From assembly GCA_035934995.1 (NCBI GenBank), contig DASYXI010000011.1, positions 38,645 to 102,644 of the forward strand: a DNA stretch of 64,000 bases. Reading direction: 5' to 3'. This DNA is from REEB95 sp035934995. GTDB lineage: Bacteria > Pseudomonadota > Alphaproteobacteria > ATCC43930 > CGMCC-115725. The notes below the pieces were generated by a model, which saw only the letters and a program-made list of their open reading frames with translations, searched no databases and had not been told where the DNA came from. This document shows positions 55,510-62,833 of this stretch, piece after piece (the stretch's first letter is position 1; each line of letters opens with the position of its first letter). Both the position numbers and the translations under genes were made by a program.

Positions 55510-56337
55510 TTGCGCAACTCGATCCGAACGATCCGTGCGCTGCTCCTCGCGGGTCTGCTCCTCCCGCTGGTTGCCTGCGCCACGCCACCCACCGACCCGG
55601 CCGCACGCGCCGAGTTCGAAGCCACGAACGATCCCTTCGAGCCGACCAATCGGGTCATTTTCAAAGCCAACGACTACTTCTATACCTACGTCGTCCGGCC
55701 GATCGCGAAGGCTTATGTCTGGGCCGTTCCCCAATTCGGCCGCGACCGGATTCATGATTTCCTGCAGAACCTGGACGAGCCGGTAATCTGGGCGAATGAC
55801 ATGGTCCAGGGCGAGTGGCACGCGGCCGACGTCACTACGGGCCGGTTCCTCGCGAACAGCACCTTTGGCATCGGCGGCCTCTGGGATATCGCCAACGATT
55901 CGGGGCTGCAGCAGCAATCGGGCGATTTCGGACAGACGCTTTATCATTACGGCGTTCCCGACGGCCCCTATCTCGTGCTGCCGATTTTAGGGCCGTCAAA
56001 CCCGCGTGATGCCATCGGCATGGGCGCCGACAGTGTCGCCGATCCGTTCGATTGGCTGGCCGCCTACTACGGCCACCGCGGCGCGACTTGGTATCGCTTC
56101 GGCGCTGAGGGCATCGACGAATACGCCAACCATATGGACGAGCTCGACGAGCTCAAGAAGAATTCGATCGACTATTACGCCGCAATTCGCAGCTTGTGGC
56201 GGCAACATCGCGCCTCCGAGCTTCGCCACGGCGCGCCGGCGCCGTCGCCAGTGGGGCTTGAGGGTCTCGACGATGGCTCGACGCCGGCGCGGCCGCAAAG
56301 CGCGGCACAAACCGCGGGCGGCGACAGTCACGAATAA
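55510..56337 (+). CDS. mlaA: MlaA (VacJ) family outer-membrane lipoprotein
   Basis: 275 aa from a TTG at 55510, chosen because a lipoprotein signal follows (RALLLAGLLLPLVAC, lipidated Cys23); the open frame runs much further upstream without signal-like sequence. The MlaA core is clear: NDPFEPTNRVIFKANDYF, GRFLANSTFGIGGLWDIA, DFGQTLYHYGVPDGPYLVLP and ILGPSNPRDAIGMG. It removes mislocalised phospholipid from the outer leaflet and passes it to an MlaC-type carrier. The neighbouring hpnM encodes such a carrier. Confidence 0.85.
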   Translation: MRNSIRTIRALLLAGLLLPLVACATPPTDPAARAEFEATNDPFEPTNRVIFKANDYFYTYVVRPIAKAYVWAVPQFGRDRIHDFLQNLDEPVIWANDMVQGEWHAADVTTGRFLANSTFGIGGLWDIANDSGLQQQSGDFGQTLYHYGVPDGPYLVLPILGPSNPRDAIGMGADSVADPFDWLAAYYGHRGATWYRFGAEGIDEYANHMDELDELKKNSIDYYAAIRSLWRQHRASELRHGAPAPSPVGLEGLDDGSTPARPQSAAQTAGGDSHE

Positions 56338-56338
56338 A

Positions 56339-56364
56339 GCGGCTCAGCTCGCGAGCTGAGCCGC
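56339..56364. other. 26-bp perfect palindrome at the convergent mlaA/hpnM ends
   Basis: GCGGCTCAGCTCG followed directly by its exact reverse complement, starting 1 bp after the mlaA stop and overlapping the last codons of hpnM. It could act as a bidirectional transcript end, although neither side has a run of T. Confidence 0.6.
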
Positions 56365-56961
56365 CTTGTCGTGCAAAGTCCGGATAAGAGCGGCAGCGCC
56401 GCCTTTGCGCAGGACCGAGGTGAACTCGGACCGTTGCGCGGCGAGTTGGCTGATCGTGCCGCTGAGATAGATATCGACGATCTTCCACGTGCCGCCGATC
56501 TGGCGCATCAGGTAGTCGAGTTCGACCGGGTCGCCACTACCGGGCACGAGCTTCGAACGCACAATAACGTCGCCGCCGGTTGACCGCGCCGCCTGTTGGC
56601 TGACGTCGAATTTCTCGCCCGAATAGTCGTCGAATCGGTTGGCATAGGTCGCGACACTGTAGTCGCTGAACGCTTGGATGAGCTTCTGCTGGTCGTCGGC
56701 GGAGAGGCTGGCCCATTGCGGCCCGACGGTGATCCGGGTCATCAACGGCAAGTCGAAGGCGCGGGTCAGGGCCGGCGTCAATAGATCGCGGCGACCGGCG
56801 AACCCGAGTTGCTTCCCGCCCTTCATGGCTTGCAACAACGTATCGTAAAACGCATTCACGGTTGCGACCGCACCGTTGTCGGCGGCATACGCGGCGAATG
56901 GCGGAGCGAGAGCGATGGCGGCGGTCGCGACCATCAGAAAGCGGCGGGAAATCACGGACAT
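56344..56961 (-). CDS. hpnM: MlaC/Ttg2D-type periplasmic lipid-binding protein (HpnM-like)
   Basis: 205 aa from the ATG at 56961, where a signal peptide starts (MSVISRRFLMVATAAIALAP). The mature protein matches the Tol_Tol_Ttg2/MlaC fold: VNAFYDTLLQAM, LMTRITVGPQWASLSADDQQ, FSDYSVATYANRF and WKIVDIYLSG. The hopanoid context favours HpnM, the MlaC relative; plain MlaC is the alternative. It likely shuttles lipids across the periplasm with HpnN and/or MlaA. Confidence 0.8.
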   Translation of the reverse strand: MSVISRRFLMVATAAIALAPPFAAYAADNGAVATVNAFYDTLLQAMKGGKQLGFAGRRDLLTPALTRAFDLPLMTRITVGPQWASLSADDQQKLIQAFSDYSVATYANRFDDYSGEKFDVSQQAARSTGGDVIVRSKLVPGSGDPVELDYLMRQIGGTWKIVDIYLSGTISQLAAQRSEFTSVLRKGGAAALIRTLHDKAAQLAS

Positions 56962-57019
56962 CAACCTCAATTTTGCGGGGCGGAGCTTATAGGGTGCGTT
57001 TAAGGCCGTTTTAGGGCAC

Positions 57020-57934
57020 CTAGGTCCGCCGGTCGACGACGAAATGTGCGGCATCGCAAAGCAAGTTGGCCCTTTCTTTGAACAAATCAAGGTGGGCGAC
57101 TGCCTGACGCACCAACAACCCGGCCTGCGCCCGCGCACGTTCGACGCCCAGAATCGATACGTACGTCGCCTTGCCGGCAGCGGCATCGCGTCCCACCGGC
57201 TTGCCAGTTTCGCCCGACAACCCCTGTACGTCCAGTAAATCGTCCGCGATCTGGAACGCCAGCCCCAGATCGTGCGCATAGCCGCGCAAGGCCATCCGCA
57301 TTTCCGCAGACGCCTTGCCGAGCACGGCGCCCGCTTCGCAGGAGAACGCGATCAGCGCACCGGTCTTCAATCGTTGCAGGCGGGTGATCGCGCCGATATC
57401 GAGCTCGGGATGTTCTTCTGCGATCAGGTCGAACATCTGACCGCCGACCATGCCGGCTGCGCCCGCCGCCTGCGCCAACGACGTCACCAACTCACAGCGT
57501 ACCGCCGGATCGCCGTGGGTATCCGGATGCGCCAACACCTCGAACGCCAGGGTCAGAAGCCCGTCGCCGGCCAGGACCGCGGTTGCCTCGTCGAACGCTT
57601 TGTGCACCGTCGCTCGACCGCGGCGCAGATCGCTATCGTCCATGGCCGGCAGATCGTCGTGCACGAGGGAGTAGGCATGCACCAACTCGACGGCGACCGC
57701 GGCCTGTAGCGCGCTACGCCGGCCGACGGCAAACAGCTGCGCGCTGGCAAGCACCAGAAATGGCCGTAGGCGTTTGCCCGGCGCCAGCGCCGCGTAACGC
57801 ATCGCCTCGACGACGCGCGCCTCGAAACCGCTGGGAACCGTGAGCAATCGGTCGATCGCGGCGTCGCTTAATCTGGCGGCCTCGCTCAGCGAGTCATTAA
57901 AGCTCGCGCCATCCGCCCAGGTCGTTTCACTCAA
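57020..57934 (-). CDS. ispA: Polyprenyl synthetase (farnesyl diphosphate synthase)
   Basis: 304 aa from a TTG at 57934 that overlaps the xseB stop; a more upstream ATG (57964) lies inside xseB. Condenses IPP with allylic diphosphates. The first aspartate-rich motif is VHDDLPAMDDSDLRRG and the second FQIADDLLDVQG. GKRLRPFL and GGQMFDL are conserved. Farnesyl diphosphate is the precursor of squalene and so of the hopanoids handled by the adjacent genes. dxs, often next, is absent here. Confidence 0.92.
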   Translation of the reverse strand: MSETTWADGASFNDSLSEAARLSDAAIDRLLTVPSGFEARVVEAMRYAALAPGKRLRPFLVLASAQLFAVGRRSALQAAVAVELVHAYSLVHDDLPAMDDSDLRRGRATVHKAFDEATAVLAGDGLLTLAFEVLAHPDTHGDPAVRCELVTSLAQAAGAAGMVGGQMFDLIAEEHPELDIGAITRLQRLKTGALIAFSCEAGAVLGKASAEMRMALRGYAHDLGLAFQIADDLLDVQGLSGETGKPVGRDAAAGKATYVSILGVERARAQAGLLVRQAVAHLDLFKERANLLCDAAHFVVDRRT

Positions 57935-58178
57935 GGGCCATCGGCTCCGTTGCCGGCTTGCCATCGGTGCCGAGCACGATCTTGTCGACGCGCGCTTGCG
58001 CTTCGCGCAGCTTGCTTTCGCAATGCTGCTTCAGCAACGCGCCACGCTCGTAAGCGGCGAGCGCGTCGTCGAGCTTGACGTTGCTTGCCTCGAGGCGCCG
58101 GACGATATCCTCCAGCTCCTTGAGCGCATCCTCAAAGCTGAGCTTGGCAATTTCGGACGGCGTCGACCGCTGCGCCAT
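57927..58178 (-). CDS. xseB: Exodeoxyribonuclease VII small subunit
   Basis: 83 aa. ISKLSFEDALKELEDIVRRLE-type sequence (here IAKLSFEDALKELEDIVRRL) and the ALLKQHCESKLREAQARV helix are the XseB signature. Helical partner of XseA in single-strand DNA exonuclease VII. The xseB-ispA pair is conserved. Confidence 0.94.
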   Translation of the reverse strand: MAQRSTPSEIAKLSFEDALKELEDIVRRLEASNVKLDDALAAYERGALLKQHCESKLREAQARVDKIVLGTDGKPATEPMALE

Positions 58179-58240
58179 CGTCGTTAAATCCCCTTCCCCG
58201 CAGACGCCACTCTAGGTTCGACAGAAGCGCGGAGCAACCC

Positions 58241-59167
58241 TCACGCCGCGACCAGAGCCGCGACGTGCGCCGCCGCCGATGCCGATAAGGCTTCGAGGTC
58301 GTAGCCACCCTCAAGCGTCGAAACCAGACGCCCCTTGGCATGCTTTGCGGCCATTTCGAGCAGCCGTTCGGTGATCCAAGCGTAATCCGCCTCTTCGAGC
58401 TGGAGCTGCGCCAGGGGGTCGGCGCGATGGGCATCAAAGCCGGCCGAGACCAAAACCAGCTCGGGCCGGAAGGCGTCGAGTGCCGGCAGAATGATGTCGC
58501 TCATCGCGGCACGGAACTCGTTCGAACCCGACATCGGCCGCAGCGGCACGTTGAAGATATTGCCGACGCCACGTTCGCCGCGGGCGCCGGTGCCCGGATA
58601 AAGCGGCGATTGATGAGTCGAGGCGAAGAACACGCCGGCATCGCTCTCGAAGACGGCCTGCGTGCCGTTGCCGTGGTGGACGTCAAAGTCGACGATCGCC
58701 ACGCGCGCGAGCTTATGCACCTTGCGCGCACGTTCGGCGCCGACCGCCACATTGTTGAAGAGACAGAAGCCCATCGGATGTTGCGGCTCGGCATGATGGC
58801 CCGGCGGCCGCACGGCGCAGAAGGCGTTGCTGGCGGTGCCCTCGACGACGGCATCGACGGCGGCGACGATCGCACTGGTGGCGCGCAACGCCGCCTCGCC
58901 GGAGCCGGGCGATAGCACCGTGTCGGCATCGATGGCGGCGTGGCCGCTCTTGGGGACGGCCGCGAGGATGGCGTCAATCAATGCACGCGGATGCGCCCGT
59001 GCGATATCTGCGAGATCCGCCTTGGGCGCCTGACGGTGCTGGAGCCGAGCGAACGGCGCGCCGGACAGGCCGTCGAGCACGGCCTTCAACCGTGCCGGCG
59101 ATTCCGGATGATAGGCGCCGGGATCGTGGCGCAGGCAGGCTTCGTGCGTAACCAGAAGGGTCGACAT
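58241..59167 (-). CDS. Histone deacetylase-family protein (acetylpolyamine/acetoin-type amidohydrolase)
   Basis: 308 aa from the ATG at 59167. Zinc-dependent deacetylase fold: RPPGHHAE (His124, His125), VDFDVHHGNGTQ (Asp162 and His164 as zinc ligands) and SAGFDAHRADPLAQL supplying the third zinc Asp. EGGYDLEAL is near the C-terminus. Bacterial members deacetylate polyamines or other small amides; the substrate here is unknown. It lies directly upstream of xseB-ispA, a frequent alphaproteobacterial neighbour. Confidence 0.9.
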   Translation of the reverse strand: MSTLLVTHEACLRHDPGAYHPESPARLKAVLDGLSGAPFARLQHRQAPKADLADIARAHPRALIDAILAAVPKSGHAAIDADTVLSPGSGEAALRATSAIVAAVDAVVEGTASNAFCAVRPPGHHAEPQHPMGFCLFNNVAVGAERARKVHKLARVAIVDFDVHHGNGTQAVFESDAGVFFASTHQSPLYPGTGARGERGVGNIFNVPLRPMSGSNEFRAAMSDIILPALDAFRPELVLVSAGFDAHRADPLAQLQLEEADYAWITERLLEMAAKHAKGRLVSTLEGGYDLEALSASAAAHVAALVAA

Positions 59168-59310
59168 CGTGCGTCGCGTTCCTATCGCTGTCTTTGACTG
59201 TAGCGCGGCGCAGAGTGTCGCACAGCGCGCCGCCATCCGACAACCAATCGGACCTTTTCGCGGCGCGGTGCGCAGTATAGGCTCGCGCCTTCGACGACGG
59301 GAAACGGTTC

Positions 59311-60297
59311 GTGCGGTTGTTTCGAACAATGAAGGCTGTATTGCGAGCGACGGCGCTGCTGGTGGCGATGGCGATAGCCATGCCGGTCTGCGCCGCCGAG
59401 GTGACGATTACGGTACACGCCGGCAAGTCGGACAGTCCGAACTATGCCTTGGCCCGGCAATTCTCCGAAGCGCTGGCGCTTGCCGGCAACGGCGCCTACA
59501 CCCTGGTCGTCGCCGAAAGTCAGGGCTCGATCCAGAACGTCGCCAACATCGACAATGTCGCCGGCAACTATCTCTTTACCGCTGCGCCGAGCGTCATTCG
59601 TCAGGCGCGCCGTGGCGACAAACCGTTTACGAAGAACCCGCATTACGACCGTATTCGCGCACTGTTTCCAATCCCGGCGCAGACGATTCATTGGGTGGTG
59701 CGCCGCGACGGAACGATCAAGGATTTCGCCGAGCTCGGTGGGCAGGCGTTTATTCCGGGCACGCGCGGCACCTTGGGCGAGCGGGCCACCGAAGAGGCCT
59801 TCCAGGCGCTCGGGATCGGCAAGACGGTTCAGCTGATCGACAGCGACGCCGCCGGCGCCCTCAAGGCGCTCAAGGATAAGCAAGTCGGCGGATTCGCCAT
59901 CGCCGGCAGCTTTCCCATCCCCTCGCTGGTGCAACTCGCCAAGACCACGCCGATCCGTCTGCTGAACATGTCGCCGTCGGCGATCGCCAGGATTCACGCG
60001 TCCGACGACAGCATGATGGCGATCGTCATTCCGCGCGGCACCTATCCCGGAATCGAACGCGATGTAACAACGGTAGGGCTGCCGGCTGGCGCCTATACGA
60101 CGTTGAGCATGTCCAACGCGACCGCCTATGCGCTGACCAAAGCTTTCTGGTCGCAACGCATCGCGCTCGCCAAGAAAAATTCCGCCTGGTCGGCGATTTT
60201 GCCATCGAAACTCGGCTCCCTCGGCGTCCAGCTCCATCCGGGCGCCCTGCGCTATTACCGCGAGGCCGGCGTGCCCGTTCCGGCGAGCCTGCGCTGA
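59311..60297 (+). CDS. TAXI family TRAP transporter solute-binding protein
   Basis: 328 aa from a GTG at 59311 (ATG at 59329 possible). A signal peptide ends near MPVCAAE. The mature periplasmic protein has TAXI-type sequence: ITVHAGKSDSPNYALARQF, VVAESQGSIQNVANI, FIPGTRGTLGERATEE and IPRGTYPGI. It would deliver substrate to a TRAP permease, but no DctQ/DctM-type gene is in the window, so it is an orphan here. Confidence 0.83.
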   Translation: MRLFRTMKAVLRATALLVAMAIAMPVCAAEVTITVHAGKSDSPNYALARQFSEALALAGNGAYTLVVAESQGSIQNVANIDNVAGNYLFTAAPSVIRQARRGDKPFTKNPHYDRIRALFPIPAQTIHWVVRRDGTIKDFAELGGQAFIPGTRGTLGERATEEAFQALGIGKTVQLIDSDAAGALKALKDKQVGGFAIAGSFPIPSLVQLAKTTPIRLLNMSPSAIARIHASDDSMMAIVIPRGTYPGIERDVTTVGLPAGAYTTLSMSNATAYALTKAFWSQRIALAKKNSAWSAILPSKLGSLGVQLHPGALRYYREAGVPVPASLR

Positions 60298-60298
60298 T

Positions 60299-60691
60299 TT
60301 AGCGTACCGGCCGCGGTACGAGCGCGGCGGCGAGAATCGCAAGCCAGCCGACGATAAACAGCGTGCCGCCGACGGGCACGGCATACACCAAACTCGGCGA
60401 GCCGCCGGCCGCCAGCAGCCAGAGACCGCCGCAGAAGAAGACAAAGCCGCCGATGAAGCTGGCGGCCGCACCGCCCAAACAGACGCGGGCGCCACGACCG
60501 ATCCCATCGCGAAGGTAAGCAGCGATCCCGACCAGTACCGCGGCGTGGATCAAGGAGAAACGCACGGCGGTCGCCGCGAAGTCGAGATGCATGGCATCCG
60601 CTCCGGCGACCAGACGATGCTGCGACCAGGCAGCGGCGGCGACGCCAAGCGCGCCCATCACGCCGGCGGCGCCGAGGATCAGTCGTTGCAT
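60299..60691 (-). CDS. DUF423 family membrane protein
   Basis: 130 aa with four hydrophobic helices. Family features are the opening GAAGVMGALGVAAAAWSQHRL and FSLIHAAVLVGIA, then FFCGGLWLLAAGG and VGGTLFIVGWLAILAAA. Inner-membrane protein of unknown function. It ends 1 bp from the convergent TAXI gene. Confidence 0.85.
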   Translation of the reverse strand: MQRLILGAAGVMGALGVAAAAWSQHRLVAGADAMHLDFAATAVRFSLIHAAVLVGIAAYLRDGIGRGARVCLGGAAASFIGGFVFFCGGLWLLAAGGSPSLVYAVPVGGTLFIVGWLAILAAALVPRPVR

Positions 60692-60766
60692 GCCTGTCTC
60701 CGTTGCCTTGGCTGCTGCCTCGGGAACGCGCTATAAGTCGCGTCGAACCACCCCGTCAAGGAAGCC

Positions 60767-61252
60767 ATGCCGAGCTTCGATATCGTTTCGCGCGTCGATC
60801 TCGCGGAAGTCGACAACGCCCTCGCCGGCTTGGCACGCGAACTGGCGACGCGGTTCGACTTCAAAGGCAGCAAGTCTGCGGTGACACGCGAGGAACTGGC
60901 ACTGACGGTCCTGGCCGACGACGAGATGAAACTACGGCAGGTCGAAGAACTCCTTAAAGGCCACATGGCGCGGCGCAATGTTGATGCCGCCGCGCTCGAC
61001 TTCAAACCGGCGGAGAAGGCCGCCGGCCAGATGCTGCGGCAGGTGGTGACATTGAAGCAGGGCATCGGCGCCGAGCCCGCCAAGAGCATCGTGCGCGCGA
61101 TCAAGGATTCGAAGCTCAAAGTGCAAGCGGCGATCCAGGGCGACGAGCTGCGGGTCACCGGCAAGAAGCGCGATGACCTGCAAGCCGCCATCCAATTGGT
61201 GCGCGGGCTCAAGATCGAGCAGCCGCTGCAATATCTGAATTTCCGCGATTGA
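60767..61252 (+). CDS. yajQ: YajQ family nucleotide-binding protein
   Basis: 161 aa, standard length. MPSFDIVSRVDLAEVDNAL, RFDFKGSK and ALDFKPAEKAAGQMLRQVV are diagnostic; the C-terminus KIEQPLQYLNFRD is complete. Members have been reported to bind cyclic di-GMP and to act with transcription factors. It is the last clearly core gene in the window. Confidence 0.93.
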   Translation: MPSFDIVSRVDLAEVDNALAGLARELATRFDFKGSKSAVTREELALTVLADDEMKLRQVEELLKGHMARRNVDAAALDFKPAEKAAGQMLRQVVTLKQGIGAEPAKSIVRAIKDSKLKVQAAIQGDELRVTGKKRDDLQAAIQLVRGLKIEQPLQYLNFRD

Positions 61253-61766
61253 GGGATCCGGAGTTTCGGGTCAGGCGGTCCTGAACGTTCGGACCCGATT
61301 CCCTCAAAAGTACCCTGCGTGAGTACGCCCCTTGATTATTAAGACGGCAGTTTACCTGGGTTTTTTGAGCCGGTGACGCACCATCCGGGGTGAATTTCGG
61401 GCATTGCCCGGGGGGTATAGGGGATATAGAAAGCACCCCCAACCCACAAAAACGGTCCCTGAATTCGCAGCAATGGACGTGATCGAGGGACGACGGCGGT
61501 GCTTTTTAAAATCCGTGTGGTTGAAACGGTAGATAAATCAACGTAGGGTCCGGCGCTCTCGAAAAAACGGCCCTGCACTGCGCACAACAATCGCTTCGTT
61601 AGCGCGGGTCATGTTCTCCGCACGGTCAGGCTTAGGACCGAGCTCCTCTGGCGGATTAGGTCCGAACCGGCGTGGAGATATTAGGTCGGGCACGGATATT
61701 TCTTTGGTCAGCAACAAGTGCACATAGTCCAGCTTGTGATTTCTACGGTGTCAGTCGGGGTACAGC
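61253..61766. other. 514-bp intergenic region without a convincing gene
   Basis: Lower GC than the flanking core genes. Just after yajQ, GGTCC-TGAACGTTC-GGACC (about 61276-61300) can fold inside a larger imperfect stem (GAGGGA ... TCCCTC), a possible weak terminator without a T run. At about 61410-61440 GGGGGT and ACCCCC can pair. On the minus strand an 83-codon frame (61339-61590) has no recognisable protein features. No tRNA or attachment site was recognised. Confidence 0.5.
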
Positions 61767-62201
61767 ATGATTTGGGCCGTTCTCGATCTTATGGATGGCG
61801 ACCAGCAAACGCTCAAAGCGTTCGTCGCAGCCGGTAAGTTTTGGGATAACTTCTTCCAGGATAAGCGAAAATGGTCCGTCGAGGAGTTTCGCGCCTGGTT
61901 CTCAAAGTTTCAGGTGCGATATGAACATGCCCTTCCCGGCGACGACCGGCCGTTCAAGAAGAGAATAATGGCTCTCACCTGTCTGGGCTCGCTCTACCGG
62001 AAAGGCAGCGAATTCGGCGACAACCGCGATCTTGCGGTCAAGGTGGCGAAGGCTTTGCTCACCAGCGACGTGAGCCTCGAGGTTAAACATTTTGCGGTCG
62101 ACGTCGTTAAGCTCTTTGATCTTCATAGAAGCGTCAGTAGGAAAGGCCGCCTCGGCGAGGCCGTCTCTTTAGGACTAAGGCGCCCTTCCCTGACGTTGTA
62201 G
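61767..62201 (+). CDS. Hypothetical protein, alpha-helical
   Basis: 144 aa, ATG at 61767 with GGGG 6 bp upstream. No known domain is recognised. The sequence is mixed-charge and helical with several aromatic residues early on (FWDNFFQDKRKW, FRAWFSKF), then KVAKALLTSDVSLEVKHFAVDVV. No signal peptide or membrane helix. Codon use looks less GC-biased than in the core genes upstream, consistent with an acquired region. Confidence 0.5.
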   Translation: MIWAVLDLMDGDQQTLKAFVAAGKFWDNFFQDKRKWSVEEFRAWFSKFQVRYEHALPGDDRPFKKRIMALTCLGSLYRKGSEFGDNRDLAVKVAKALLTSDVSLEVKHFAVDVVKLFDLHRSVSRKGRLGEAVSLGLRRPSLTL

Positions 62202-62282
62202 TGACTTACGACCCTAACCCGTCACAATAATTTCAATCCACCACCGACTCGGGATCGCACGAGAGGTCGTCGGCGCGCCGGC

Positions 62283-62519
62283 TCATGATCGATCGACAGT
62301 GATCTCCGCGAAGGCTTTTCGCGGGTCGACACGGAGAGCCGCGGCAATTCGCATGAATTCCAACAAATCGATGCGGCGCTGGCCATTTTCATAAGCCGAG
62401 ACAAACGACTGCGGCTTATCGAGCCGCTTCGCAAGGTCCTGCTGCGTTACGCCGGCGCGCTTGCGAATTGTGGCGAGAGCCTTGCCGACAACCTTGTGCT
62501 CTCTGGGCCGAATCCACAC
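62283..62519 (-). CDS. XRE-family helix-turn-helix transcriptional regulator
   Basis: 78 aa with a GTG start at 62519. A single Cro/cI-type HTH fills the centre: ALATIRKRAGVTQQDLAKRL, KPQSFVSAYENGQRRIDLLE. No sensor or oligomerisation domain. GGGAG lies 8 nt before the GTG but is inside a strong hairpin (62528-62550), and candidate operator repeats lie just upstream, suggesting tight or autogenous control. Confidence 0.85.
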   Translation of the reverse strand: MWIRPREHKVVGKALATIRKRAGVTQQDLAKRLDKPQSFVSAYENGQRRIDLLEFMRIAAALRVDPRKAFAEITVDRS

Positions 62520-62527
62520 CGATCATG

Positions 62528-62550
62528 CTCCCGGCCGCAATGGCCGGGAG
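62528..62550 (-). promoter_or_regulatory. Hairpin that includes the ribosome-binding site of the XRE gene
   Basis: On the minus strand CTCCCGGCC-ATTGC-GGCCGGGAG forms a perfect 9-bp, GC-rich stem with a 5-nt loop. Its 3' arm holds the GGGAG that would serve as Shine-Dalgarno for the GTG at 62519. Folding would hide the site. A protein-binding palindrome in DNA is an alternative reading. Confidence 0.45.
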
Positions 62551-62564
62551 GACCACTAGATCGA

Positions 62565-62590
62565 TTTTTCCAATATCGAAAAACCCGATA
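62565..62590. promoter_or_regulatory. Overlapping inverted repeats, possible XRE operator
   Basis: TTTTTC-CAATATC-GAAAAA (62565-62583) overlaps TATCG-AAAAACC-CGATA (62574-62590), in an AT-rich patch 46 bp upstream of the regulator start. Paired half-sites of this size are usual for small Cro-like dimers. Confidence 0.4.
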
Positions 62591-62713
62591 ATCTCTTAAA
62601 TAAGGGCCGCGAGACAAACGTCGAGCTGCAGCGGCGGCTCCACGCCGCACGAACAGAAACGTCGCTGGGACGGCAGCGGCCAAAAATAGGAAATAGGGGA
62701 TTCACGCAGGTCT

Positions 62714-62833
62714 ATGCGGCATTCGACCCCGAGTATTGCGCCAAGGCAATTAGCCGAGTTCCAGAAGCTCGTGAAGGAGCCCCTCACCGGCCCCGTGATC
62801 GATGTGGCCAAGATCAGGAAGGTAGGCTCGTGA
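62714..62833 (+). CDS. Small hypothetical ORF coupled to the glycosyltransferase gene
   Basis: 39 codons from the ATG at 62714; the product starts MRHSTPSIAPRQLAEFQKLV and ends DVAKIRKVGS. It is basic, with no known domain. Its TGA overlaps the GTG start of the next gene (GTGA), the standard sign of translational coupling. It may be a real microprotein or a leader that sets translation of the downstream gene. Confidence 0.35.
   Translation: MRHSTPSIAPRQLAEFQKLVKEPLTGPVIDVAKIRKVGS

Noticed and set aside
61270..61310. tRNA-like T-arm (GTTCGGACC) after yajQ
   Set aside because: No acceptor stem, D-arm or anticodon arm could be assembled around it; a simple hairpin explains the sequence.
61339..61590. 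83-codon minus-strand ORF in the intergenic region
   Set aside because: No ribosome site, no recognised domain and internal quasi-repeats; not enough to call a gene.
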